From NCBI GenBank assembly GCA_963740255.1, contig CAVUDO010000002.1, positions 1,736,001 through 1,800,000 of the forward strand: DNA of 64,000 nucleotides, given 5' to 3'. Below the pieces are notes generated by a model. The model did not search any database. It was not told the DNA's origin and worked only from the letters and a program-made list of their open reading frames with translations. The DNA is from CAVUDO01 sp963740255 (GTDB taxonomy: Bacteria; Actinomycetota; Actinomycetes; Mycobacteriales; Cryptosporangiaceae). Positions 11,239-20,746 of this stretch are shown here, piece by piece (positions within the stretch are counted from its first letter, which is position 1; every line of letters begins with the position of its first letter). The position numbers and the translations under genes were made by a program.

Positions 11239-12021
11239 TTACGCCTCGGTTTCAGTATCCGGATGGATCACCTCGGCGATCTCTCGTGCAATTTCATCGA
11301 TAGTGAACTGTGCTGTACTCCGCGCAATCTTGTCAACGAGCGACGGCGACTGCGCCATCACTTCATCCTTCGTAATTTCATGCCAGATGGGCAACAACGT
11401 CTGCTGGCCGGAAACCGCACGGCTCACGATTCCGTCTAGCTCATACTGAGGCCAACCCTTAGCGAAGAAACTTCGCGACATGACGACGACTCCGAAACGA
11501 CTTCGGGCGAGTCCTCGGTCAATCTTCCGGCGCAGACTATCTCCGATTCGTAGCTCGAAGTCGTCAAGCCAGACCGATATACCTAGCTCCTTGAGCGCAT
11601 CGGTCAATGGGCGCGCGACAGCCACCTTATCCTCGCTGGCGTGGGAGACGAAGACATCCCAGACCTGTGCATCATCCGCGACAGGCGGCGGCTCCTCATG
11701 CCGAATGTCAGCGAGCGAGCCGCCTGATAGGCCTTGCCTAGCGGTCGGCAGTGGAGGCGGGATAACGCGAACACTCGATTGGGTACTGCCACGCAATCCG
11801 TTCATGTCGACCGTCACGTACCAGCGGCCATCCCGGGGAACTGCAATTCGGTAGGGAGACTGCTTAACAAGACCGCCGACGTACCTGTGTTGCCGGCCCG
11901 CCTTATAAGCGTTGAAATTCTGGCTATCCATCAGACGCACGTTCGCAGCGCTACCTCTCAGAGTGACCTCGACGGTCGCACCCCGCTTGAGATGAGCGAA
12001 CTCGTACTGTGTATAGGGCAT
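11239..12021 (-). CDS. DUF1883-TIR domain protein
   Basis: The 260-residue protein is intact. Residues 1-85 form a DUF1883 domain (HLKRGATVEVTLRGSAANVR, LVKQSPYRIAVP and WYVTVDMNGL). A Pro-rich linker follows, then a TIR domain from about residue 115 (WDVFVSHASEDK, GISVWLDDFEL, SRFGVVVMSRSFF). The Glu in GWPQYELDGI sits where catalytic TIRs keep their NADase glutamate. Bacterial TIR proteins often degrade NAD+ or make signal nucleotides in anti-phage defence. I infer a defence role, helped by its place about 850 bases from the att site at the element edge. The ATG at 12,021 begins the DUF1883 domain; a TTG at 12,060 is an alternative start. Its base composition is less GC-rich than the transfer genes. 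Confidence 0.85.
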   Translation of the reverse strand: MPYTQYEFAHLKRGATVEVTLRGSAANVRLMDSQNFNAYKAGRQHRYVGGLVKQSPYRIAVPRDGRWYVTVDMNGLRGSTQSSVRVIPPPLPTARQGLSGGSLADIRHEEPPPVADDAQVWDVFVSHASEDKVAVARPLTDALKELGISVWLDDFELRIGDSLRRKIDRGLARSRFGVVVMSRSFFAKGWPQYELDGIVSRAVSGQQTLLPIWHEITKDEVMAQSPSLVDKIARSTAQFTIDEIAREIAEVIHPDTETEA

Positions 12022-12870
12022 TCCGCCGACCACGACCGCTCCTTGATGCTCGCCTTGCAAGGCTCAAGGGTATACGGCCATCACCACGTTGTCGGCCCGC
12101 CACGCGGCCCCTTCGCGTCTCAACAGAGCACTGAGCAGGCGCAGCACTCAGCTCGTCTCCAGGGCGTGATGGCGTCCTCAGGGCGTCGGATGTGAACCGA
12201 CGTTGACCCATGTCGAACTGTCAGCGACGGTGCATACGAGCAGGTCAGATGGATGCCAAGCCGCCCGAGCAGAGCGGTGACGGACGAGCCGGCCTGGACG
12301 CCGGGGTGTTGGCCACTGAGGGCACGCGCGCCCTGGCCACCCACGGGCCAGTAGGCCCGTCCGGGCGTTGTCACGAACGGACACGAGCCGCAGCTCGCCT
12401 CCAGGCGCCGCCGGCATCGGACAGAGAAGACGGCACCGGGCGATCTTCCACTGGCTACGTACCATCGAGGGCTCGCGGCAGCGAAGGACAGCGATCCGCG
12501 GCCAGACGACACCGAGTCAGGTCAGTACAGTCCTCGCGGCCGCGATCGACAACCCAATCAGCCCGAGCCGGGGGAGTTCGAACGAAGCGCGGCCCCACGT
12601 GTGGTGCAGCGTAGGTACCGTGGCGGGACAGCTCCGAGATGCCGCGGGGTAGGCGGCCTAGCAACACCGGCCAGCGACCCCACGATCACAGATCCGGCTA
12701 CATGGTGCGCCCGCGACCGTCCACGGCGTGCCACGGCACAGAGAGTAACGACCAACCGGGAACGCCTTTGGGAACGAACTGGTCCCAGTAGTGCCGCAGG
12801 GAACGACTCTGCCGCCAGAGATACCAGACATACCCGCTGTTCAGAGACGTGCCCTAGTCGTCGCCCGTCC
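12022..12870. other. Non-coding right end of element 1
   Basis: About 850 bases lie between the TIR gene and the att repeat. Frames on both strands are short and show no protein-like pattern. The right part holds the GGGAACG repeats described separately. Confidence 0.5.
12758..12805. repeat. Three GGGAACG direct repeats near att
   Basis: GGGAACG occurs at 12,758, 12,770 and 12,799, all in the same direction and 66-113 bases before the att repeat. Short direct repeats at this distance are what integrase arm sites look like. No binding data are visible. Confidence 0.35.
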
Positions 12871-12927
12871 TCCTAAAGCGGGTGTCGCGCGTTCGAATCG
12901 CGCCGAGGGCACAACCTCTGACCAGCC
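12871..12927 (+). repeat. att: Attachment site: junction copy of tRNA-Arg(CCT) 3' half
   Basis: This 57-base sequence is repeated exactly at 26,285-26,341. It begins with the anticodon loop CTCCTAA (anticodon CCT). The 3' strand of the anticodon stem, a variable loop, a T-arm GCGCG-TTCGAAT-CGCGC and the acceptor 3' strand CGAGGGC plus A (ending at 12,912) follow. The upstream bases do not supply a matching anticodon stem, D-arm or acceptor 5' strand, so this is not a whole tRNA. It is the junction between elements 1 and 2. Confidence 0.85.
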
Positions 12928-12930
12928 AAA

Positions 12931-12973
12931 ACGAGGCTCCTGACCAGTCGATACGCGATCAGGAGCCTCGTTC
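12931..12973. terminator. Strong hairpin beside att, bidirectional terminator
   Basis: A perfect 14-bp stem (AACGAGGCTCCTGA and its complement) surrounds a 15-base loop. It lies between the att site and the integrase stop, so it can end integrase transcripts as well as transcripts entering from the left. Confidence 0.6.
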
Positions 12974-13020
12974 ATGTGTCCGGTTGTGTCCTGCTGTCAG
13001 CGGCCGTCGTCGGCTGTCCA

Positions 13021-13040
13021 CGCCAAATGCGCGCGCAAGT
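13021..13040 (+). repeat. Arm-type repeat, left copy
   Basis: The 20 bases beginning CGCCAAATG match 26,192-26,211 at 19 of 20 positions in the same direction. The two copies sit 93 and 73 bases inside the two att cores. They are candidates for integrase or excisionase arm sites. Confidence 0.5.
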
Positions 13041-13054
13041 TTGGGGCCGTGGAC

Positions 13055-14428
13055 TCAGGGGTGCCCCAACGCGGACTGCACGCGCCGCCTCAGAACCTCC
13101 GCGCTCCCGTCGATGCACTTGGCGTAGATCCCGTGCAGCATCTCTACCGAGTGCCCGGCCCACGCCGCAACGTCGGTTGCGGGCACCCCTCCGTTGAGCC
13201 AGGTGGACACGGCAGCGTGCCGGAGGTCGTACGGCGTCCGCGCCAACGGCGAGGTCAGCACGTCCTCTGTGAACGTCCGCGCTCGCGCCCGTTGCCACGC
13301 ACGCAGGATGGTGAGCTTTGGCAGCTCGCTCGCGTTGCGCTCACCCCTGAACAGGCGGCCGTCGTCCCCCGTGCCGTACTCCGCCATGTGGGCATGAAGG
13401 TGCGCCGTCAATTCCGGTGGGCAGGGCACCGTCCTGCCCTCACCCCGCGCCCTGTGCTTGAGTTGCTGCCGACTGTCCCTGTTATTACCACTGTCGGTCC
13501 ATTCTTTGCCAACGTGAGGTTCAGCGCGTTCCAAGTGCAATTCTCCCCACCCCTCTTTGGGGATGGACAGGTCACCCTTGGCAAGGCATACAGCCTCTTC
13601 CGGCCGCAGCGCCGCAAAGTAGAGGCAGCCGAAGAATGCAACTAGTCGCCGGCCGGTCCTTTCCTGTGAAGCAACCGCGTTCAGCAGCGTTCGCGCCTGT
13701 ACCGGATTGGGTACAGATCTTCGGTCGACCGGCCGAACCGTTCTGCTAGGCACCTTCCATTTCATCGCCGGGATCGGATTGACCTTGAGGAGCTTCCGCT
13801 CTATGGCGTAGCTCATAGCAGAGTTGAGAACTATCCGCTTTCGGTTGATAACCGTCGGCGCTGCCGGTTTCCCGTCTAGCTTGACGCCAATCCTGTCCAA
13901 GAGTGGACGCAATACCGCAGGATCATCGAGCGCCGATACAGGAAGGGTATGACCGGAAACCCAAAGCAACGCGGCACGTATCTCTGGTGGACAGTTAGGG
14001 TCCTCGCGCCGACTCGTGTTGAATGCCCAACGGCAGAGGGCTGAACGAATCAGCTTGTCATCCGGTTTTCCTCGTGCGTTCTTGAACATGGCAGGAGTCA
14101 TCGTGGTCAGCGCCTCGGCGTTCGTCTTTCGCGTTGACGCCGCAGCGTGCGGCCACTTCATATCCACGAACGCGCACGCGAACTCGTACCACGACATCTC
14201 GTGGGCCACCCGCCGCAGCGAGATCGGCAAACCCGAGTCGAGATCGAATGCCTCGCCCTTTCGTGCGGCGGCGACCAGATCGGACCGGAAGCCTTCGGCA
14301 AGCGCCTTGCCTTTGAACACCTCCCGCCACGGCTTGCCGTCGAGCGTCCACCGAACGTAGTACGTAGTCGTTCTCTTGCCCTGGTAGATCTCGGTCTTCC
14401 AAATACTCACTCTGTAGGTGGTATCCAT
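13055..14428 (-). CDS. int: Tyrosine recombinase (integrase) of element 2
   Basis: The 457-residue protein is intact and of normal length for an AICE integrase. Residues 1-110 contain an arm-binding-like domain, and residues 110-200 a SAM-like core-binding region. The catalytic part shows Arg in YFAALRPEEAV, the box TPYDLRHAAVSTWL, AGHSVEMLHG and the nucleophile Tyr in GIYAKC. The first His of the HxxR box is Tyr here, as in many actinobacterial integrases. It should recombine attP with the anticodon-loop end of tRNA-Arg(CCT). The ATG overlaps the excisionase stop, and the stop is 128 bases from the att core. The gene is intact while most neighbours are not. Confidence 0.93.
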   Translation of the reverse strand: MDTTYRVSIWKTEIYQGKRTTTYYVRWTLDGKPWREVFKGKALAEGFRSDLVAAARKGEAFDLDSGLPISLRRVAHEMSWYEFACAFVDMKWPHAAASTRKTNAEALTTMTPAMFKNARGKPDDKLIRSALCRWAFNTSRREDPNCPPEIRAALLWVSGHTLPVSALDDPAVLRPLLDRIGVKLDGKPAAPTVINRKRIVLNSAMSYAIERKLLKVNPIPAMKWKVPSRTVRPVDRRSVPNPVQARTLLNAVASQERTGRRLVAFFGCLYFAALRPEEAVCLAKGDLSIPKEGWGELHLERAEPHVGKEWTDSGNNRDSRQQLKHRARGEGRTVPCPPELTAHLHAHMAEYGTGDDGRLFRGERNASELPKLTILRAWQRARARTFTEDVLTSPLARTPYDLRHAAVSTWLNGGVPATDVAAWAGHSVEMLHGIYAKCIDGSAEVLRRRVQSALGHP

Positions 14429-14802
14429 CAGGCAACCTCCTCCTGGAGGGAAGCCAGCCAGTTGCCGTAAGCCTCACGGCTGATTCTTAGTGCGCCGTTC
14501 GGAAGCTTGATGCATTGGGGTGCTCGGTGCTTTGCGCGCCATTCATAGAAGGTGGACCGCACTATGCCCATCTCGTCACAGAACTCATCGACGGTCATGT
14601 GGGCTCGACTGGGCTTGGTTCGCACCGTGGGCTCCTTGTGGGATTCCGTCATCGTGGATCGTGTGCGGGCGTTGCTTTGCGGGAGAAGCGCTCTCGCGGC
14701 CCTCTGAGAGGGCCGTGGCCGGCCTGTTTCGGAGGGGTTGGTGTGGGTACCGTTCGTTTCGATCTCTGCCGCTGAGTCGGCCGGTTTGGTGGGTCGGGTC
14801 AT
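14428..14802 (-). CDS. xis: Excisionase-type HTH protein
   Basis: The 124-residue frame ends with an HTH domain: MTVDEFCDEMGIVRSTFYEW followed by RAKHRAPQCIKLPNGALRIS. This is the usual excisionase partner of AICE integrases, needed for excision. It overlaps the integrase start. The ATG at 14,802 overlaps the upstream stop as ATGA. An in-frame ATG at 14,652 would give a 74-residue protein closer to the usual size, so the first 50 polar residues may not belong to the protein. Confidence 0.8.
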   Translation of the reverse strand: MTRPTKPADSAAEIETNGTHTNPSETGRPRPSQRAARALLPQSNARTRSTMTESHKEPTVRTKPSRAHMTVDEFCDEMGIVRSTFYEWRAKHRAPQCIKLPNGALRISREAYGNWLASLQEEVA

Positions 14803-16778
14803 GCCGTTGCCGCCTTTCCGGGCAGGCAGGTGGGGCAGAGTGCTTGGCCGCTGGTGCCGTATCGGTGGGTGAGGGTTCCGCAGTCGGTGCAGGTTCCGAG
14901 GTCGCGCGCTCGGTGGGTGGCGGCGCCGCAGGGGCAGCCGGGCAGGTCAGAGAGAGGTCGGGGAACACCGTCACGACCGTCACAACCGTCACGGCCGGAG
15001 TGTTTGGCCTGGTCAGGGGTGGTGTCGGGGTGTGACGGTTGGCCGGGTGCGATCGTCACGGCGGGGGCGTCGACCGTCACAGCGGCGCCGGGTGTGACGG
15101 TCGTCGGGATGGGTGTGACGGTCGGCCAGGTCGGACCGTCACAGCGTTGTTGCTGGTCAGAGGCATGTTGTGACGGTTGTGACGGTCGTGACGGTGTTTC
15201 CCGGGCTCCATCCGGTCCCGGTGTCGTGGCGAGTTTCCAGAGCCGGCGGCCGGTGCCGGCTTCCCGGTCGGTGTGGTCGATGGTGTAGCCGAGCTGGCGC
15301 AGCGCCGGTGCTACCCGGCTCAGTGCCGAGCTGGCCGCGCGTGCCGTCGCCGGCCATGGCTTGGGGCGGCGTTCCCCGGTGGTGGTGAGGGCGGTGAGGA
15401 GGTCGCCGCTGGCTCCTTCCCACGCGCCGTTGGCGTCGATGAGGGCTCGGACTTCGGTGGCGAACTGGTCGCCGTCTACGACGGTTTCGGCCAGGGCGCC
15501 GCGTTGGTCGAGGTAGCGGGTCAGGGGGTCGGTGCCGCGCACCTGGTCGACGGCGGCGACGATGCGGGCGAAGTCGGCCATGCGTGGCATCTCCGCCAGC
15601 CGCACACCGGGCAGCGCGGTGAGGACTGGACGGTGAGGTCGAGGAGTCCCCCGAGCACGGCGGCCCGGTCCTCAGTTCGCATGTCGATGTCGGTTTCGGT
15701 GCGCCGTTCGGATGCGTCGATGGTGTGCAGCTCGACGGCGAGCATCCGGTCGGCGAGGTCACCCCGGAGGTCTCCGAAGTCGATGCCGTTAGCGACGATG
15801 CGCGGCGAAACGCCAGGATGGACACGTCGTCGTCGGTGTAGAGGCGGCGGCGGATCGTGCCGGCCCCGGTGACCGCGCGGCAGAGCGCGTCGGAGAGCCA
15901 GGGTGGACGCCGGAGAGGTTGTCCGACCCGATCACCCATGCCGAGCTGGCGGTGACGGCCCACTGGTCGTCATCACGGGGCGCCGGGCGCAGCGGGACCG
16001 GGGACGGGTCGAGGACTTCCGCGACGTGGCGGGTCGCGGTGGACTTGCCGGTGCCCTGCTCCCCCAACAGGGCCAGGATCGGGTGCGGCAACTCCGGGGT
16101 GAGTGCTGCGACGAGCCACGCCAGCACGAGGGACCAGTCCGCGTCGTTGACGTTGAGCCGTTCCCGTAGCGGCGCGAGGTCACCGGGGCGGGTCGGGTCG
16201 GGCAGCGCCCCGGTCAGCGCGGTCCGGCGGAACAGCACCGGGGACTGCTCGATCACCCGCCACCCGGTCGCGGTGGTCACCACGACGTGCCCGTCCGCCC
16301 GGCCCAGGTCCAGCAGCAGGCCGCCGCCGTAGGCGGCCACGCGCAGCGCGAGGGGTTCGGGTCGCCTTCGGTGGCTTCGCCCTCCAACGCGGTCAGCGCG
16401 TCCGCGAGGGCGGAGCTGGACGGGACGGTGCCCGAGCATTGCCGGGCGTAGAGCTTGGCCAGCTCGACGCGTAGCCCGGTCCGCCCGCCGCGTAGGGACC
16501 GGGCGATCCGCGGCCCGTCCAGCGGCACCGCGAACGGTGTCCCATCTCCGCGCACGCGAACCGGTACCGGGCCAACGCCAACCGCCGAATCAGCGTCGCC
16601 TGCGACGGACTCCCCCGCCGGCACCGGCCGGCCCGGCCGGGTCGGGGGCGCCCGGTTCGTCTACCACGTCCGGTGGCGCCTCGGGCAGGTCCGCCAGCCT
16701 GTCCAGGTCCCACGGGTCAACCGGGTCGCCGGCGAGGTCGGCGGCGATCTCCGGCTGGTGCCCGTTGATCCCGGTCAT
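14799..16778 (-). pseudogene. AICE replication protein: primase/helicase-type ATPase, frameshifted
   Basis: This would start replication of the excised circle. The ATG at 16,778 overlaps the upstream stop as ATGA. The N-terminus is acidic. The middle reads PFAVPLDGPRIARSLRGG, then LNVNDADWSLVLAWLVAAL, and carries a Walker A ALLGEQGTGKSTATRHVAE near 16,050 and a WVIGSDNLSG segment, as in P4-type primase/helicases. The C-terminal part ends in a Cys-rich zinc-like tail (CPCGAATH, CTDCGTL, CPTCLPG). Frames change near 16,620, 16,350, 15,895, 15,810 and 15,620. The tail also holds a low-complexity stretch rich in VTV repeats (14,960-15,190). Confidence 0.7.
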
Positions 16779-17065
16779 GCCGCACCCCGCGAACGCCCCG
16801 GAGCGAGGTAGCCGTCCTCGGCGTGCCGGGACGCCACGTCGGCGGCGCCCCGGAGCCGTTGCAGTTCCTCGAACGTGGGCCGGTTGGCGGTCCGGCGGAC
16901 CGCCTCGGCAACCGGGATCCACGCGTCGGCCATGTCCAGTTCGGCCTGTCGATAGCCGTGGGCGTAACCGATGTCGTAGCCGTGGGCGTAGCCGGTGTCG
17001 AAACCGTCCGCGAACGGCGTCGCCGGTGCCCCGACTCGGAGCAGGCGCGGTGGTGTGTGGCTCAT
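16775..17065 (-). CDS. Conserved AICE protein with GY repeats
   Basis: The 96-residue protein has a tandem pattern of FDTGYAHGYDIGYAHGYRQAE near residues 25-45, followed by an amphipathic helix (FEELQRLRGAADVASRHA). Both ends overlap neighbours as ATGA. Similar small proteins occur beside rep genes in AICEs, with no known role. No membrane segment. It is intact in a row of broken genes. Confidence 0.55.
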   Translation of the reverse strand: MSHTPPRLLRVGAPATPFADGFDTGYAHGYDIGYAHGYRQAELDMADAWIPVAEAVRRTANRPTFEELQRLRGAADVASRHAEDGYLAPGRSRGAA

Positions 17066-18050
17066 GCGGTGGCCTCCATCGCTGGTGTCGGGCAGGGGTC
17101 GGTGGTGGCGTTGTGGCGGGCGCGGTAGGCGGCTTGGCGGCACGCGGGCGAGCAGTAGCGGGGCCACCGGCCGGTGGAGGGTCGGGGCGGGAGCGGGGCG
17201 CCGCAGCGGCAGTGACGCAACGCCGCCGGCGGGGTTGCGTCAGTCGTGACAGAAGGCACCAGGTCCCATCCGTCACCGGATTCGGTGATGCTTCCCCGGC
17301 GCCCGACCCGTGACGTTTCCCGATCGAGGGACGCCGCGGTGGATGCGTCACCTGGGGGTCGGTGGGTGTGGAGCTGGACGCCCAGCCAGAACGTGTACGC
17401 GGGTGGGATGGCTTGGGTGAGTGCGGGCCAGGGCATCCAGTCGATGCCCATCGCGGCCCGCGCCGCGTCCGTGCCGGCCTCGCTGGTCGGTGACGTTTCC
17501 GTCGAGCTCGTGGGGGTTACGTCGGCCGCGTTGGCCGTAGGACCCGTAGACCGGCACCGGGGGCGCGGTGCGGTCGTGCCAGCACGGCGTGCCGGTCAGC
17601 GGCACGTTGGACTCGAACAGGCGGTGCCGCCGCACCCCGAGACGGAGACTGTCCCCGCAGACCGTGACCGGGTTGGCCAGGGGTGCGCCGGGGACGTTCT
17701 CGATCACGTAGGCCCACGGCCCGCCGGCCGCGCCGCGTGACGCAACCGCTTCGACGAGGCGGTTCCGTACCGGCCCCACGAGGTCGGGGTGCGCGGCACG
17801 GCGGTGGGCGGGGGTGGCGGTGCTGTAGAGCTGACAGGGCGGGGACGCGTGGATCACGTCGAACCCCGCGAGCAGCTCGGAGTCCAGGGTGAGGGCGTCG
17901 GCCTGGACGAACGGGAACGGGTAGTAGGGCTGGGCCGCGAGGTCCACGCCGGTCACGTCGAAGCCGGCCGCGTGGTACCCGACCGACGGCGCCGCCGGCA
18001 CCGCAGAACAGATCCAGCAGACGCGGCCGGCGCGCGGGTCGCCGGCTCAC
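17062..18050 (-). pseudogene. C5-cytosine DNA methyltransferase, frameshifted
   Basis: The product would methylate cytosine in DNA and perhaps protect the element from host restriction. Visible motifs are LLDLFCGAGGA (motif I, SAM binding), then after a break near 17,995 GYHAAGFDVTGVDL, the catalytic HASPPCQLYS (motif IV) and AYVIENVPGAPL (ENV motif VI). After a second break near 17,470 comes MGIDWMPWPALTQAIPPAYT, the C-terminal motif of phage-like Dcm enzymes. A short Cys-containing tail (RHCRCGAPL, RYCSPACRQAAYRAR) follows, looking like a zinc finger. The GTG at 18,050 overlaps the upstream stop as GTGA. Confidence 0.75.
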
Positions 18051-18295
18051 CGTGCGTCCCGGGTGCCGTTGTGCCGCTCGCGGCTCCACCAGGTCCAGAG
18101 GCGCCGGCCGAGGCGGACGCGTAGGCCGGTGGCCTTGCAGCGCCGGCAGAGCCGGACACCCGCGGCCCCACGGGGCGCGACGGTGGCCGGTGCCGTGGCA
18201 GGGCCGGCAAGTGGTGAACGGGAACGCAGCGCAGGCGAGCAGGTAGTACGCTGCGTAACCAACAGCGGCGAGCGTGGCCAGCTAGCTAGTGGCAT
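18047..18295 (-). pseudogene. Small membrane-anchored zinc-ribbon protein, frameshifted
   Basis: A short hydrophobic helix (LATLAAVGYAAYYLLACAA) leads to FTTCRPCHGTGHRR. After a frame change near 18,170 it continues as RLCRRCKATGLRVRLG and RRLWTWWSRERHNG. The CxxCxGTG pairs are DnaJ-like zinc ribbons. Proteins of this kind occur downstream of FtsK/TraB in AICEs. A second shift near the start is likely, because the ATG at 18,295 and the hydrophobic helix are in different frames. Confidence 0.5.
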
Positions 18296-18436
18296 GGGGG
18301 TGTCCACGGTTCGGCCTCCTGGGCCTGGTTTGGGGTGTGCGGGGGTAGGCGCCGCTAGGGGCTAGGGCGCTGGCCAGGGACTGATGGGTTGCTAGCGGGG
18401 GTGCTAGGTCTAGCGGGTGACGCCGCTAGACCTAGC
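18281..18436. repeat. CTAG-rich cluster 3' of traB/ftsK
   Basis: Nine CTAG tetramers occur within 156 bases (18,282, 18,286, 18,354, 18,362, 18,392, 18,404, 18,410, 18,426, 18,432), most as GCTAG. CTAG is normally rare in such GC-rich DNA. The cluster directly follows the translocase gene, where transfer loci (clt) with TraB-recognition repeats are found in some actinobacterial plasmids. Confidence 0.4.
18403..18436. terminator. Perfect 14-bp hairpin after ftsK/traB
   Basis: GCTAGGTCTAGCGG and its exact complement flank a 6-base loop, 13 bases beyond the translocase stop. It may stop transcription or be part of the CTAG cluster. Confidence 0.5.
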
Positions 18437-18448
18437 GACCCTCCGGGG

Positions 18449-20612
18449 TCAGGCGGAAGGGGGATTCCCCTTCCGCCGGTTACGTTCCGCGACGGCCTCT
18501 GCGATGTGGTCGCGTTCGATGCCGCGCCGGTTGGCGCCTTTGCCGGTGTCGGGTCGGTGCCCCACACCTGCCCGGTGGTGATGCCGTACGGCTTGAGCGC
18601 GGCGGTGAGCTGTTCGGGCGTCCACGCCGGCGTAGAGCGTCGGGGCGTAGCTCGGCCAGGCGGGCGCAGACGGTCTCGGTCCACACCTTCGGTTCGGCGG
18701 CCGGGACCACGGTCAGGATGTCGTCCAGCAGCGTGTCCCGGCGGCTGGCCGGCGGTGTCGATGCTCTGGCCGGCGGCGTGGCCGGTCAGCGTGCCGGCGG
18801 CCTCCCGTAGCGCGCGGGCGCGGTCGGTGATGCGTTCGGCGGCCGGGCCGTCGACGTAGTAGGTGCGGACGATCTGCGGGTCGTCGCTGGCGCCGACGAG
18901 GTAGCCCGACGCCCTTGTCGCGGCGGGTGAACATGGTCGCCCGGATGCCGTTCTTGTACATGCGACGTGCCGAGGATCATGTCGTTTTCCATCTGGCCCA
19001 TGACCCGCAGGCAGAACCGCGTGCCCACGTTCGCGCGTGACACCGGTGGGCAGCGCTCTTGGCGTCGGGGCGCTGGGTGGCGAGCAGCAGGATGACGCCC
19101 AGCGCGCGGCCGAGCTTGATGATCTTCTCGGCCAGCTCCCCGGCTTCCTTGCCGAACTCCGGGTGGCTGAACAGTTCCTGGCACTCGTCGATGGCCGACG
19201 ACCAGCGGGTGCAGCCCGAGGCCCTTCGGCGGGCCAGCTCCGGGGTGACCTTGTTCTCCGGGCACACCGCCTTGGGCAGGCCCTTGATGACTTCGGCCGC
19301 GCTTGGCGCACTCGTTGCGCAGGTCGCGCAGCGCGAGCAGGGCCGTCCTCGTCGTCGTCGTCGTCGGCGCCGGACGCGTAGCGGTGCGCGACCTTGCGCC
19401 AGCGGGTCCAGGTCGCCGGTGCCCTTGAGCTCGAAGACCCACAGCTCGGCGTGCGGGTCCAGCGCGGCGGCCAGCAGCGGCAGCCGCAGGCGACGTCTTG
19501 CCCGCACCGGGGATCGACCCGATCAGCACGTTGGTGTACGGCAGCTCCATCGCGACCGCGCGGCCGCGCGGGTCGGTGCCGAACGGGAACGGCTTGAACA
19601 GGTCCACCGTGCCGGCCTTGAGCCAGCGGCCACGGCCGGTTGGCGGCTGGTGGCCATGTCCTGGTCGCCGACCCACAGCACCAGCCGGCCGGGGTGCATC
19701 GTCGTGCGCGGCCTCCGGCCACACGCAGCCCAGCGGGCGGCCGCAGGCCGGAGGCGAGCTTGTCGCGGCGCTCCATGACGTCGCCGGCGGTCACGCCGGG
19801 CGGGAAGGTCGACGTCGGCGCGCCAGCCGGGGCCGTCGCGGGTGATCGGCGCGGGAAGCCGATCGCGCGGCCGTTCTTCGCCATCGCCTGGTTGATGCCG
19901 GCGAGCCCAGCACCGCAACGCCCGGACCACGATGTCGGAGGTGAGCGCGCCGCCCTGAGCCGTGACCACCGCCCGGTCCAGCAACGGCCGATCCGCCGGC
20001 GCACCCAGCGCACCCAACCACAGCCACCAGCAAGGCAGCAGGCCCACCGCCGGCGGGGCGACGGCAGCCGCCAACCCGCGCAGCACAACAGCGCCACGGC
20101 CACCGGCGACGAAGCCCCGCAACCGCACCCGGTTGTCCCGCTGCGCGACAGCTTCAAATACTGCTGAGCGTCCTCGCGGCGCACCGTAGCCTGCCTGACC
20201 GGTTCGCCTTCCAGGTCGAAGCCCCAGCGGAAGCCGCCGCCGACGACGCTCCGCGGTCCCCCCGGCGAGCGCAGGCGAGCTTGCCGGCGTACTTCGGTAG
20301 CCGCAGCGCGTGGTAGGCCGCGGACGTGCCCGATGTAGCCGACGAGCCAGTGCAGCGTGTACAACAGCTCGGCGGCGGGACCGCAGCCACGACGGCACCA
20401 CCGGCCGCCGCTCACCCCGCGCGGACCGTCGTGCCTTGAACCGCGGTCCCTGCTGCGCGGGGGAGCGGTCGATCGACCAGGACCGGAGAACCCGGCTGAC
20501 TTCGTCACGTGTGCGCCCGTTGTGCAGGGTGGGGGGGGGATGACGTCGGCGAGTTCTTCTTCGTGTCGTTGCCAGTCAATTCGGGGAGCGTCTCCGGGTC
20601 TTCGCTGGGCAT
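18449..20612 (-). pseudogene. traB: FtsK/SpoIIIE-type DNA translocase (TraB), heavily frameshifted
   Basis: TraB proteins are hexameric membrane ATPases that pump double-stranded element DNA between mycelia. The ATG at 20,612 follows GGAGGAAG. Pieces that rebuild one protein are HEEELADVIPP, LHNGRTRDEVSRVLRSWSID, AAELLYTLHWLVGYIGHVRG, ITRDGPGWRADVDLP, GVTAGDVMERRDKLASGLRR, FPFGTDPRGRAVAMELPYTN with Walker A IGSIPGAGKT, HAELWVFELKGTGDLDPL, IDECQELFSHPEFG, LGVILLLATQRPDAKS and CLRVMGQMENDMILGTS. A C-terminal winged-helix-like end (RRGIERDHIAEAVAERNRRK) stops at 18,449. At least eight frame changes are needed, one in a run of eight C near 20,535. Confidence 0.8.
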
Positions 20613-20746
20613 GATGAGACTTCCTCCATAGTGAAGGGGGCCGGAGCGCGGCCTCTCGGCCTAGGAACCTTCGGCCGCGCTCCGGGCAGAGCTACAGGTA
20701 ACGACTCGTTGCGTAGATCGCTGTTCGCGTGCTGCCGCTGGAGCGG

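Larger units (their letters stand above)
1..12927. mobile_element. Integrative conjugative element 1 (left end outside the window)
   Basis: The stretch holds an actinobacterial conjugation module on the minus strand: relaxase, coupling protein, DUF2637 protein and small conserved partners with overlapping starts and stops. Its right boundary is the att repeat at 12,871-12,927. The left boundary and the integrase are not in the window. Because the att copy here lacks the tRNA 5' half, I infer that the intact tRNA and this element's integrase lie further left. Most genes carry frameshifts, so the element is probably no longer mobile unless the breaks are sequence errors. Confidence 0.7.

Noticed and set aside
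12022..12870. Several 70-130 residue frames between TIR gene and att
   Set aside because: None shows protein-like composition, a good start site or a known motif.
12852..12912. Complete tRNA starting with GCCCTAG
   Set aside because: The distance to the 3' end is only 61 bases, there is no D-arm, and the anticodon stem does not pair. It is only the 3' half.
14960..15190. CRISPR-like short repeats (GTGACGGTC units)
   Set aside because: Units are irregular, without spacers, and translate as VTV/TVT repeats inside the primase tail.
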